A DNA stretch of 64,000 nt. Source: Rhizobium sp. R711 (lineage in GTDB: Bacteria; Pseudomonadota; Alphaproteobacteria; Rhizobiales; Rhizobiaceae). Every line of letters starts with the position of its first letter. Positions within the stretch are counted from its first letter, which is position 1. The stretch covers positions 169,243 to 233,242 of the forward strand of contig NZ_LOKZ01000039.1 in NCBI RefSeq assembly GCF_002211365.1, read 5' to 3'. The notes under the pieces are model-generated. The model made no database searches, was not told where the DNA came from, and was given only the letters and a program-made list of their open reading frames with translations. The position numbers and the translations under genes were made by a program. Shown in pieces: positions 17,040-25,352 of the stretch.

Positions 17040-18257
17040 TCACCCTCCGAAAATCTGCAAGGGTATGGTGACGATCGAAAGGATGAATGCCAGAGCGATA
17101 ATGAGGACCACCGCCGTGTTTGCAATCCAGCCGTTGCCGTGTTTGCCCACGTAAATCGGATCGTTCATGAGAACGAGGAAGGGAACCGCGCCGAAGGGCA
17201 GGCTGAGCGCAGTGATTGCCATTGAAAATATCGTAATCGTTAGCGGATCTATCCCGGCAAGCATTGGTATTAGCGCAATGACAATCGAGGCGGTGTAAAC
17301 AAGACTGAAGGCCGGATTGTCCTCAGGCTTTGCGTCCTCAGACCAGTTCCATCCGAAACCCTGAGCGACGATGTAGGCTTGGGCGAGGCTCACCTCGAGC
17401 GCCGCTCCGAAGCACGTTATGGCGAGAGAGCCGGCAAATAGGTAAAAGCCCCATTTGCCGAATGCGGGTATAAGGATCATGGCTATCTGCTCATAGCCTT
17501 CCACGTCCTCGATGCCGCTTCGTGGATAGATCATCGCCGCCAGAATCAGGATCGCTGCCGAAATGATCGCGCCGAAGGTCATGCCGAGCGTGGCGATTGC
17601 GCGGTTGGGACCAAAATAGGTCTTGTCCCATTCCTCCTCGATCGCTCCTGAAGAATAGAAGTAAAACAAATATGGCGAAATAACCGCGCCTAGAATGCTC
17701 GTGGCGATGAAGCCGTAATGCAGCGGGTCGTTGATTGACGACGTTGGCACGAATTGTGTTGCCACGTCAGACCAGGGCGTATCCATGAAGAACAGCGCCA
17801 CGACGAAACAGATCGCCAGGAGTCCGAGGAGCGAAACGCCATTCTCGATGAGGCCGAACGTGCCCCGCCAGAGGAGAATCCAGACGCCAAAGGCAACCGG
17901 CAGCGCCCACCACTGAAAACTGATGCCGGTCACAAACTGTAGCGCCAGCGAAACCCCGCCGATTTCCGCGGTCAGAACCATCAGGTTGACCAGTGCGGCA
18001 ATTGTAAGTGTCAGGAGAAAGACATTGGAGCCGAAGCGGTGACGGATGCCGTCCATGATCGTGTAGTGACTGGCGATCGCAAAGCGGCCTGACATTTCGA
18101 CGAGGAAAATCGTGCATGTCGTACCCACGATGAACACCCAAAGCAAACCAAAGCCGTAAGCAGCTCCCGCCTGGCTCGCAGTTGCGATGTTCCCCGTTTC
18201 AAGAAAGCCACCGACGCTCGTGACAACCCCAAGGGCAATCTGCAACATCCTCTTCAT
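17040..18257 (-). CDS. Nramp-family divalent metal transporter (atypical)
   Basis: 405-residue membrane protein with about 11 hydrophobic helices and the LeuT-type fold of Nramp proteins. TM1 has GGFLETGNIATAS where classical manganese/iron Nramps have DPGN, and TM6 has GAVISPYLFYFYSSG where they have the MPH motif. Both metal-binding motifs are thus altered, as in Nramp-related magnesium or unknown-substrate carriers. An acidic segment AIEEEWDK follows TM6, another trait of the atypical group. It overlaps the upstream lipoprotein gene by ATGA and is followed at once by two PRC-barrel genes. Substrate ion is not predictable. Confidence 0.88.
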   Translation of the reverse strand: MKRMLQIALGVVTSVGGFLETGNIATASQAGAAYGFGLLWVFIVGTTCTIFLVEMSGRFAIASHYTIMDGIRHRFGSNVFLLTLTIAALVNLMVLTAEIGGVSLALQFVTGISFQWWALPVAFGVWILLWRGTFGLIENGVSLLGLLAICFVVALFFMDTPWSDVATQFVPTSSINDPLHYGFIATSILGAVISPYLFYFYSSGAIEEEWDKTYFGPNRAIATLGMTFGAIISAAILILAAMIYPRSGIEDVEGYEQIAMILIPAFGKWGFYLFAGSLAITCFGAALEVSLAQAYIVAQGFGWNWSEDAKPEDNPAFSLVYTASIVIALIPMLAGIDPLTITIFSMAITALSLPFGAVPFLVLMNDPIYVGKHGNGWIANTAVVLIIALAFILSIVTIPLQIFGG

Positions 18258-18640
18258 TTGGATGCTCCTGATTGCGCCTTGAGGCTATCCTGCATTCGCC
18301 GCAAGTTTTCCAACTGCCTTGCAGCATCTTCGTTGCGACCGCTTGCAACGTCTGCCGACGCGGCGGCGATGGCCTTGTTCAGATCGTCGATTTCTACGCT
18401 CAAATCCCGCGGCGAGGTTTTCGTTAGCTGCCGTGCAAGACTGTCGATCTCTTTGCTGCATCGCTCGAGCGAAAGTCTGGCAAAGCCTTGCGGGACAAAC
18501 AAAGTCTGCCTTGCCTCGAGGATCATCGCGGCCGTGGCGCTCCAGGATAGAATCGAGCGAAGCTTTCGATCGTTTTCTTGCCGTTCATCCGAACAGGACA
18601 CCATGGCGACGAGCAACAACGCGAATACAACATGTTTCAT
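18254..18640 (-). CDS. Hypothetical lipoprotein of the Nramp operon
   Basis: 128-residue protein with a signal peptide and lipobox VAMVSC (Cys16), followed by a helical, charged periplasmic part with possible heptads (LERCSKEIDSLARQLTK and DDLNKAIAAASADVASGRNE). No known domain was recognised. First gene of the operon, coupled to the Nramp gene by a 4-bp ATGA overlap. It may be an accessory or sensing subunit; that is inferred from position only. Confidence 0.8.
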   Translation of the reverse strand: MKHVVFALLLVAMVSCSDERQENDRKLRSILSWSATAAMILEARQTLFVPQGFARLSLERCSKEIDSLARQLTKTSPRDLSVEIDDLNKAIAAASADVASGRNEDAARQLENLRRMQDSLKAQSGASK

Positions 18641-18770
18641 GATCGCATTCCTGACGACAGCTGCATGTCTTTGGTTGACCAGGGTTTAGCTGGGATGGCG
18701 ACACCGTCGTCCAAGTGGCCCTTGCGTTCGAGATCGCTTTCATAAAAGGGCGCTTGGCGCGCCAATACGG

Positions 18771-18795
18771 GGAACATGCCGGTCGGTGGTGAGTT
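18771..18795 (+). promoter_or_regulatory. EcfG/RpoE2-type promoter candidate for the second DUF982 gene
   Basis: GGAAC (18771-18775), 16 nt, AGTT (to 18795). The invariant TT is in place but the preceding bases are AG rather than CG. The transcript would start only about 7-10 nt before the first ATG. Confidence 0.55.
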
Positions 18796-18810
18796 CGTGA
18801 TGCGGAGAAG

Positions 18811-19092
18811 ATGATGATGTCCAACGATGGCCTTTGGCAAAATCCGGTTGTTGTCGAATTGCGCGGCCTTGGCCAGTATCGTGTCGTCGCCAGCAATGCC
18901 GAGGCAGTGGACTGTCTGTTGGAAGAATGGCCAGCAGATGAAGGCGAAGCTTACCAGGATGCCTTGACAATATGCCTGGCTGCCGCGGACGGGCGATCGA
19001 GCTGCGATATTGCCCGCGACGCATTTCTCGAGGCGGCGCTTCAAGCCTATATTTACGTCGACCCTTGTGGTCGCTACCAACTGGTCTCGTGA
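18811..19092 (+). CDS. DUF982 domain protein
   Basis: 93-residue DUF982 protein, function unknown. Family features: Trp9 in LWQNPVVVEL, NAEAVDCLLEEWP (29-41), the central helix YQDALTICLAAADGR and FLEAALQAYIYV. Three consecutive ATG codons open the frame; GGAG lies 3 nt before the first and 9 nt before the third, so the third (18817) could be the true start. It is a diverged paralogue of the gene at 6019. Confidence 0.87.
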   Translation: MMMSNDGLWQNPVVVELRGLGQYRVVASNAEAVDCLLEEWPADEGEAYQDALTICLAAADGRSSCDIARDAFLEAALQAYIYVDPCGRYQLVS

Positions 19093-19117
19093 TCGCAATA
19101 CTTGCGTCTCCATCGGC

Positions 19118-19891
19118 TCATTTGCCGCTCGACCTTGCAATGGAAGGCGGCCTCTCTACAGCAGAATGAGGCTCACCGCGCGCAAGCAGATAGACCTCGG
19201 GCTCGGGATTTTCGAGAATGACGAAGCCTGAGCTGCGCACCATGGCTTCCGTTGCCGCCTTGTTCGGAATAAGCCAGTTGGTCGGATCGCCCGCATAGCG
19301 CTGCTCGACAAAACACAGTTTCGGATAATCGGGCCGCTCGAAGATCTTCCATTCCGAAAATGCGTAATCTTCGTCAGGCCAAAAGACCTCCTGAACCCCG
19401 CGCTGCATGCATTGGAACAGCATCAGGTCGCCAACCACGTGGTCGTGAAGCAGGTCCAGTGCAAGCAGTGGATGGCGTAGATGATAAAGTACGCCCATGA
19501 AAAGCACGATGTCGAATTTCTCATCGAATTCACCGACGTCGTAGACAGACATCTGACGAAATTCGATGTCAGCGCCGGCGTGGTAGGCAGCGAATTCGGC
19601 CTGGCGAAGATAGTGCGCGTCAGTATCGATGGCGATAACGCGCTCGGCGTGGCGCCGCTTCATCTCGAGAGCGTAAAACCCCGCATTGCAGCCGATATCG
19701 AGTACACTGAGGCCACTGAGATCTGCAGGTACGACATGTTTGAAGCGCTGCCATTTGAAGCTTGGATAGTCGCCCAGGAAATGGTCAGGGGCTGTTTGAA
19801 TGCCGCCGATGCGCAGGTTGTGAAACCACGGACCGAGCTCTGCAATCTGATTGCGCAGATCATCTCGTTTACTGGCCTCGTGCGTTCTCAT
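19118..19891 (-). CDS. SAM-dependent methyltransferase, glycan-cluster type
   Basis: 257-residue methyltransferase, last gene of the eight-gene operon. The SAM site is LSVLDIGCNAGFYALEMKRR, then VIAIDTDAHYLRQA, and FDIVLFMGVLYHLRHPLLALD is motif IV-V. The pattern resembles tRNA uridine-5-oxyacetic acid methyltransferase (CmoB-like) folds, but members like this travel with glycosyltransferases. The start at 19891 overlaps the stop of the preceding decarboxylase gene. Likely methylates a sugar or glycan intermediate. Confidence 0.85.
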   Translation of the reverse strand: MRTHEASKRDDLRNQIAELGPWFHNLRIGGIQTAPDHFLGDYPSFKWQRFKHVVPADLSGLSVLDIGCNAGFYALEMKRRHAERVIAIDTDAHYLRQAEFAAYHAGADIEFRQMSVYDVGEFDEKFDIVLFMGVLYHLRHPLLALDLLHDHVVGDLMLFQCMQRGVQEVFWPDEDYAFSEWKIFERPDYPKLCFVEQRYAGDPTNWLIPNKAATEAMVRSSGFVILENPEPEVYLLARGEPHSAVERPPSIARSSGK

Positions 19892-20919
19892 CGTGCTCCG
19901 TCCCCCAAGGTTCGAACGGACGATGGGCTGTGTCGTCGCCTTGTCGCACGCGCAAGCGGCTTTTGCGCGAGCGTCGCGTCGAACCATGCAATGGTATGTG
20001 CCAAACCTTCGACCAGGGGCACTTTCGGTTCCCAGCAAAGCAACTGCATTGCGCGCGAAATATCCGGACGCCGGCGTTGAGGGTCATCTTGTGGCAGCGG
20101 TTTGTAGACCACGATCGAGCGTGTCGGGATCATCGTCAGGATCATCTCGGCGAGTTCGCAAATCTTGAATTCGCCAGGGTTTCCCAGGTTGATCGGCAGG
20201 CCTGCATTCGGCTGGACGTTCATCAGACGGAACAGTCCGTCGATCAGGTCGGAAATATAGCAGAACGACCGCGTCTGCTCTCCTTTTCCATAGATCGTCA
20301 AGGGCTCGCCATTGAGAGCCTGCACGATGAGGTTGGAAATGATACGTCCATCATTCGGCTGCATGCGCGGACCGTAAGTATTAAAGATACGAACGACGCG
20401 AGCGTCGACCTGGCCTGCACGAAAACTGTCAAAGCAAAGCGCTTCTGCGGCCCGCTTGCCTTCATCGTAACAGGCGCGCGGGCCCGTACAATTGACATGA
20501 CCCCAATAGTCTTCCCGTTGCGGGTGTTCTTGCGGATCGCCGTAGACTTCACTGGTCGACGCCTGCAGGAACGTGGCGCCGTGTTGCGCGGCAAGCTGCA
20601 AAAGATTGCCAGTTCCGGCTACGCTCGTCATCATCGTATGCACCGGATCTGCCTGATAAAGCGGGGGCGAGGCCGGACAGGCTAGATTGTAGATCTGGTC
20701 GACACGTTCACCGATCTTGATCTCATCGCAAATGTCGTGCCTGATGAAGACGAAATTCGGATGGTTTTGCAGTGGAAGAATGTTGCGCGGCGAACTCGTC
20801 AAGAAACTGTCGACGCAGATGACCCTGTTGCCTGCGGCAAGCAGGTGATCACAAAGATGGGAGCCGATGAAACCAGCGCCACCGGCTACGAGAATGCTTT
20901 TTTTCGTCCCATGCCGCAT
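19888..20919 (-). CDS. UDP-glucuronate decarboxylase (UDP-xylose synthase) family
   Basis: 343-residue extended SDR. NAD-binding GGAGFIGSHLCDHLL (about 13-27), STSEVYGDPQEHPQREDYWG and the catalytic YDEGK motif (GPRACYDEGKRAAE) match UDP-xylose synthases closely, as does RIFNTYGPRMQPNDGRI. Reaction: NAD-assisted oxidation and decarboxylation of UDP-glucuronate to UDP-xylose. The C-terminal 30 residues are basic and not conserved. It is coupled to the methyltransferase by an ATGA overlap and lies 11 bp after a glycosyltransferase. A xylosyl donor implies a xylose-containing product. Confidence 0.9.
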   Translation of the reverse strand: MRHGTKKSILVAGGAGFIGSHLCDHLLAAGNRVICVDSFLTSSPRNILPLQNHPNFVFIRHDICDEIKIGERVDQIYNLACPASPPLYQADPVHTMMTSVAGTGNLLQLAAQHGATFLQASTSEVYGDPQEHPQREDYWGHVNCTGPRACYDEGKRAAEALCFDSFRAGQVDARVVRIFNTYGPRMQPNDGRIISNLIVQALNGEPLTIYGKGEQTRSFCYISDLIDGLFRLMNVQPNAGLPINLGNPGEFKICELAEMILTMIPTRSIVVYKPLPQDDPQRRRPDISRAMQLLCWEPKVPLVEGLAHTIAWFDATLAQKPLARATRRRHSPSSVRTLGDGAR

Positions 20920-20930
20920 TCGACTAACTC

Positions 20931-22046
20931 CTACGCTGTTGTCCTGAAACCGGTTGAACGTCTTGGCCTATTGCGTTGGCGCGCGCTGCAAAGGCTCGCC
21001 GCAAGCTGGGTTGCCCGAGCGCGCCCCGTATGCTGATGCAGGACGATCCGACGGGCAGCTTGGGCGATCCGCCCTTGCGCCTCGAACGACACCTTCGTCA
21101 GCGCCGAGACGACGTCAGCAGGGTCGCAAGCGACGATGATCGCCTCCCTCAAGGGGAAGAAATCCCCCAGGCCATTCCAATAGTCGCTGATAATCGGCGT
21201 GCCGCAGGCCGCAGCTTCAAACAGACGCACGCTGGGTGACCAGCCTGCCGCGGCCATATCGGCGCGCGTGATGTTGAGCGTAAATCTCTGTCTGCTATAG
21301 AACGAGGGATGATCGCTCGGCGCAAGATGTTCGATGCGCTCGACATTGGCCGGCCAGTCGATGTGAGCCGGGTAATTCGGACCAGCCACGACGAAACGCA
21401 TATCAGGCAAAAGCCGTGCCGGCTCAATCAGCAGTCGTTCCAGAGCCGGTTGGCGATCGATGCTATAGGTTCCGATATAGCCGAGGTCCCACGACCGGGG
21501 CTCGCCGGTATTCTGGTAGGCCTGCGCATCGACGCAACAGAAAAGCGGTTCCGCATGTGAGACGCCGTAGTGCTGTTCGAGCCTGTCTATCACTTCCCCG
21601 CCTGCGAAGGAAAAATAGATGTCGAACAGCGGCATCTGGCGCGCGGCGATATAGTCTTCGTCTCCTCGATCCAAGTTTGCGAGCGTCACCGGCGTATCGA
21701 TATCGTAAAAGCACAACAGCTTGGGATCCTGCCTGGCAATGGCATCGATGATGCGGATGCCTTCGGGCACATACGAGCCGATGAGAACCGCATCGGCGGC
21801 ATGAAGCCTGCCACTTGATCGCGCAAGCAGGTCATCGACGCCGTTATAAAGGGACAGTTCGCAAAAGCTCGGATCCGGCAAGTCGCGTTGCTTTGCATAC
21901 CAGGAGACGTCACGTTCAAGAAAGAGCACCCGGTGCCCTTCTGCATGCATGCCCCGCAGCAGAGCACGGTAGGTCGTTGCATGCCCGTTTCCCCAGGAGG
22001 AGGACAGAGACAGGCCAAGAACAACGACATTGAGGGATTGCTTCAC
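20931..22046 (-). CDS. CgeB-like glycosyltransferase
   Basis: 371-residue GT-B-fold protein of the CgeB/spore-maturation-like group. N-terminal LNVVVLGLSLSSSWGNGHATTYRALLRGMHAEGHRVLFLERDVSWY (given as the overall pattern) forms the first Rossmann half; the C-terminal donor half has ADMAAAGWSPSVRLFEAAACGTPIISDYW, the equivalent of the retaining-GT EX7E region. The start codon is GTG, overlapping the stop of the previous gene as GTGA. A basic tail (RQRNRPRRSTGF) ends the protein. Donor and acceptor unknown. Confidence 0.85.
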   Translation of the reverse strand: MKQSLNVVVLGLSLSSSWGNGHATTYRALLRGMHAEGHRVLFLERDVSWYAKQRDLPDPSFCELSLYNGVDDLLARSSGRLHAADAVLIGSYVPEGIRIIDAIARQDPKLLCFYDIDTPVTLANLDRGDEDYIAARQMPLFDIYFSFAGGEVIDRLEQHYGVSHAEPLFCCVDAQAYQNTGEPRSWDLGYIGTYSIDRQPALERLLIEPARLLPDMRFVVAGPNYPAHIDWPANVERIEHLAPSDHPSFYSRQRFTLNITRADMAAAGWSPSVRLFEAAACGTPIISDYWNGLGDFFPLREAIIVACDPADVVSALTKVSFEAQGRIAQAARRIVLHQHTGRARATQLAASLCSARQRNRPRRSTGFRTTA

Positions 22047-23131
22047 TGCGCTGCCTCCGAAGCGTGCGAACGGGACCGGATGAGCCGATCAACCTGAATG
22101 GCGCGATGTTGGTAGGTATGTTCCTTCATGATGCGCGCGCGGGCTTGGCTGCCGATCCTTGCCGCTCTGTCGCGCGTCAGTGCCGTCAGGATTTCGCGAA
22201 CGTCGCGACCATCGCGGGCGACAAGGACTTCCTCGTCCGGTTTCAAGAAGAGATCGATACCCTGCCAATCGTCGGTAATCAGACATGCGCCGGCGCCGGT
22301 GGCCTCGAAGACGCGTGTTGCCGGCGAAAAGCCGTTTGACGCCATGCTGCTGCGGGAAATATTGAGAATTGCCCTCGGCGTCGCATTGAAGGCGTTGTGG
22401 TCCAGTGTCGAGACGTGTCCGAGGTAGGTCACGTTTGCCGCCATCGCCTTGTCCTGCCAGCCGGCACCGCCGAGCAGGAACCTGAATGCGGTTAAAGCCG
22501 CCGCGGGATCCAGAAAGAACTCCTCGACCCTTTCCTCGCGGTCAGGAAGCCTGTTGCCGAGAAAGCTCAGATCGGCGGCAAAGCGGCTGTCGGCGGCCAC
22601 CGGATAGTGCGTCTCGGGATCGAGTGCATTATAAATCGGCATGCAATCGGGCGCGCCAAGCGCGCGATATGCGTCAACGACCGGTTGCCCACCGCCATAG
22701 GTCAGGACCATGTCTAAACCTGCAAGCGCTTGACGCAGCGGATGGCCAGGCTGCGTCTTGAGCTCGCCAAGCGTTGCGGGAGCGTCGACATCCCAGAATA
22801 TTTTCAGCGCCCCAGGCTGGGCTGCTTTCATGACCTCCTGCAGCAGAAGGTCATCTTCAAAGCCGACACCGCTTGTCTTTACGACGATCTGCGCCTTGGA
22901 GGCTTCCGCCGCTACTGATTTCAGCGCCGCAGCCGTGCCGTCGTAAACCACGACCTGGCACCATTGCGGCGGCTGAATGTCGCGTCGCTCCTGCCGGCCA
23001 TAGACATCGGGCTCGTAAAAGGTAATTTCATAACCCCTGGCCGACAGGGCTCGCAGCAGGCCGCGATAATAAGTGGCAGCGCCGTTCCAGTAGGATGAAA
23101 GCAGGCTCGATCCATAAAAGGCCATCCTCAT
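22043..23131 (-). CDS. CgeB-like glycosyltransferase
   Basis: 362-residue paralogue of the neighbouring gene. It starts MRMAFYGSSLLSSYWNGAATYYRG, keeps ARGYEITFYEPD, and has ISRSSMASNGFSPATRVFEATGAGACLITDDW in the donor-binding half, aligned with the same block next door. Overlaps both flanking genes by ATGA or GTGA. The two CgeB-like genes are not near-identical, so they probably add different residues rather than being a recent duplication. Confidence 0.86.
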   Translation of the reverse strand: MRMAFYGSSLLSSYWNGAATYYRGLLRALSARGYEITFYEPDVYGRQERRDIQPPQWCQVVVYDGTAAALKSVAAEASKAQIVVKTSGVGFEDDLLLQEVMKAAQPGALKIFWDVDAPATLGELKTQPGHPLRQALAGLDMVLTYGGGQPVVDAYRALGAPDCMPIYNALDPETHYPVAADSRFAADLSFLGNRLPDREERVEEFFLDPAAALTAFRFLLGGAGWQDKAMAANVTYLGHVSTLDHNAFNATPRAILNISRSSMASNGFSPATRVFEATGAGACLITDDWQGIDLFLKPDEEVLVARDGRDVREILTALTRDRAARIGSQARARIMKEHTYQHRAIQVDRLIRSRSHASEAAQ

Positions 23132-24240
23132 TGGACCAACTCCCTTGCCGGCTGCGAGCCGCTTTGCGCAAGGATGGCAAGCAGTTCGTTCACACGGTGG
23201 CGGCAGGTATGGCGGGAGGCAATCGTTTCCAGTCCCGAGGCCGCAAGTTCGGCCGCCAGGGACCGATCGCAAAGGACATCCCTCAGAAGCCGTGCCATAT
23301 CGTTGCCGTCCTTGGCGAAAAGAAAGTCCTTTCCAGGCTGGAACAATCCTTCGGCGTCACTCCACGGGGCCGATATCAAGGGAATGCCGCAGGCGAGCGC
23401 CTCGAAAACGCGAATGGTCGGTATGCCCGGCAATGCCTCGACATAGGGCCGGCGCGGAATGTGGACGGTGAGGCGATGCTGTGCGAAGGCATGGGGCACT
23501 CTGGCATTGGCGATTGATCCGCCATAGCTGATATTTGCCTTATCGAGTGCCGCCAGCGCCTGTGGTGGATAGCGAACCCCGCGCACTGTGGTTTTCAGTC
23601 CGAGCCGCCGACTGGGATCTATGAGGAATGAAGCGATTTCGCTGCTGCGCTCGTCGTCGCCCCAGTTGCCGATCCAGATCAGATCGCCTTTCTTTTCAAC
23701 CTCGGGCAATGGCCTGAACAAGACGTCGTCGGCCGCTTCGTGCCAGGTAAAGACATTGCGCCCCCATCCTCCTTGCAGGTAGCGCTGCCGCAGGGTCTCG
23801 CCGAAAGCCAGGACGAGGTCATAATCCTCAAGATCGAGCCGAGCGATGTCCTCTTGCGCGGAGACTGCCCTGTGGTGGGTATCATGAAAGACAAGGGTGA
23901 ATTTGCCACCTTGGCGTCTGGCTTTGCCCAGCCGCGCGATAAGGGCCGGATCGGTCCATTCATGGACGATAACGACATCTGCACCGGCAATCGCCCTGTC
24001 ATGATCGAACTCTGGTCCGTAGGAGAGCGAACGCAGCTCCGGGAAGGTACTATGGAAAGCGTCCACAGCCTCGGCTCCCCTGTCGCGCAACAGGTTTTCC
24101 CGGCTCCAGGAATCGGCAGGTTCCAACGCGACAGCCTCCTCGCCCCGCCGGATCAGATCGCGCATCACCCCCCGCAGGAAATGAGCGTTACCGTGGTTCC
24201 AGTCCGACACGAGAGAGTGTGTATAAAAGACGAACTTCAT
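23128..24240 (-). CDS. CgeB-like glycosyltransferase
   Basis: 370-residue GT-B protein, third of the same group: MKFVFYTHSLVSDWNHGNAH opens the acceptor half, VVIVHEWTDPALIARLGKAR and FTLVFHDTHHRAVS complete it, and PGIPTIRVFEALACGIPLISAPWSD is the donor half signature. ATG at 24240 overlaps the stop of the upstream gene. A cytoplasmic enzyme, presumably adding a sugar during glycan assembly. Confidence 0.86.
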   Translation of the reverse strand: MKFVFYTHSLVSDWNHGNAHFLRGVMRDLIRRGEEAVALEPADSWSRENLLRDRGAEAVDAFHSTFPELRSLSYGPEFDHDRAIAGADVVIVHEWTDPALIARLGKARRQGGKFTLVFHDTHHRAVSAQEDIARLDLEDYDLVLAFGETLRQRYLQGGWGRNVFTWHEAADDVLFRPLPEVEKKGDLIWIGNWGDDERSSEIASFLIDPSRRLGLKTTVRGVRYPPQALAALDKANISYGGSIANARVPHAFAQHRLTVHIPRRPYVEALPGIPTIRVFEALACGIPLISAPWSDAEGLFQPGKDFLFAKDGNDMARLLRDVLCDRSLAAELAASGLETIASRHTCRHRVNELLAILAQSGSQPARELVQ

Positions 24241-25352
24241 GCGATTGCTCCCCCTGTTGCAAAATCGCCTGCGTCTGCCACCGCGCTTGAATAGACCTTC
24301 ATCATGGCCCTTGACTGCCGATCGGTGGAGAAAATCCGCGCCCGCGCCTGTGCCTTGGCGCCAAATTCGGCGCGCATGGGCTTGTCGCCGGCAAACCGGT
24401 TGATGGCATTTGCAAATGCTCGGCAATCGCGCGGCTCACAAAACAGGGCAACGCCGTCCCAGAGCTCGCGATAGGTCTCGATATCGGCAAGGACCAGCGC
24501 GGCCCCGGCTAACGCGGCTTCGAGAACGGCAAGCCCGAACGGCTCATAAAGCGAGGGGGATGAGAAAATTCCGGCCTTCGCCATGAATTCCATCATCTGA
24601 GCATGCCCCAGCTCACCGAGGCCTGTTGCATGGTCAATGGCATAATACTGGCCGCTCGGTGCGCCAGTCGGACCTGCCATCAGGATAGGCCATCGAGCAA
24701 GAGCGGCCGCCCCATCGAGCACGATTGCATTCTTGCCCTCGTCCCACCACCGGCCGGCCGCGAGAACAAAGTCCTGCTTGGGCATTGAGCACGCCTCGAG
24801 ATGGCTCGAATTGTAAACAACCTTAAGCTTGTCCAGACAACCGTAGCAGCGCAACAGCGCAGCGGCATGACTACGACTTGGCGCCACAACTGTTTGGGCG
24901 CGTTTAAAGCCCAAACGATTGCGGCGTTCTTGCCAGGCCCAGGCCGGAGGAACGTCGCTGCCGCGCACGGCTTCGAACCAAGTCACGACACAGGAATGAG
25001 AAACGACGACCACTGGCAAGGCGGTGGCAAGAGCGGCAGCTTGCGAGGGAAGATTGAGATGGAAAAGATCGATCGAATGGGCGAGCGCCAACTGCGCAAG
25101 CAGGCCGGAAACTGGCTCCAGCCGATCCTCGCAGTCAACTGTCCAGTCGAGCGGAGCCGCAAGCCAGAGGAGCGTTCCGATCTCATTGGCCTCGGCCGAT
25201 TGCGCCTGCGAGGGAGGCGGGCCGAGACCGGCAAACATCGTCTCCACCCCGAACCCCCGCAGTCCCCGGGCAAGGTCCATGGCATAACGCCACACACCCC
25301 CGACCGCATCGACGGTCATGAGAATGCGATGCGGCCTTTCAGCCATCGTCAT
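24237..25352 (-). CDS. Glycosyltransferase family 4 protein
   Basis: 371-residue GT4-type retaining glycosyltransferase. The N-terminal half has ILMTVDAVGGVWRYAMDLARGL (glycine-rich acceptor loop), LFHLNLPSQAAA and the helix VVAPSRSHAAALLRCYG. The donor half has FVLAAGRWWDEGKN and the diagnostic SPSLYEPFGLAVLEAALAGAALVLADIETYREL (EX7E motif, E-P-F-G-L-A-V-L-E). ATGA overlap with the upstream hydrolase-epimerase gene. Confidence 0.9.
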   Translation of the reverse strand: MTMAERPHRILMTVDAVGGVWRYAMDLARGLRGFGVETMFAGLGPPPSQAQSAEANEIGTLLWLAAPLDWTVDCEDRLEPVSGLLAQLALAHSIDLFHLNLPSQAAALATALPVVVVSHSCVVTWFEAVRGSDVPPAWAWQERRNRLGFKRAQTVVAPSRSHAAALLRCYGCLDKLKVVYNSSHLEACSMPKQDFVLAAGRWWDEGKNAIVLDGAAALARWPILMAGPTGAPSGQYYAIDHATGLGELGHAQMMEFMAKAGIFSSPSLYEPFGLAVLEAALAGAALVLADIETYRELWDGVALFCEPRDCRAFANAINRFAGDKPMRAEFGAKAQARARIFSTDRQSRAMMKVYSSAVADAGDFATGGAIA

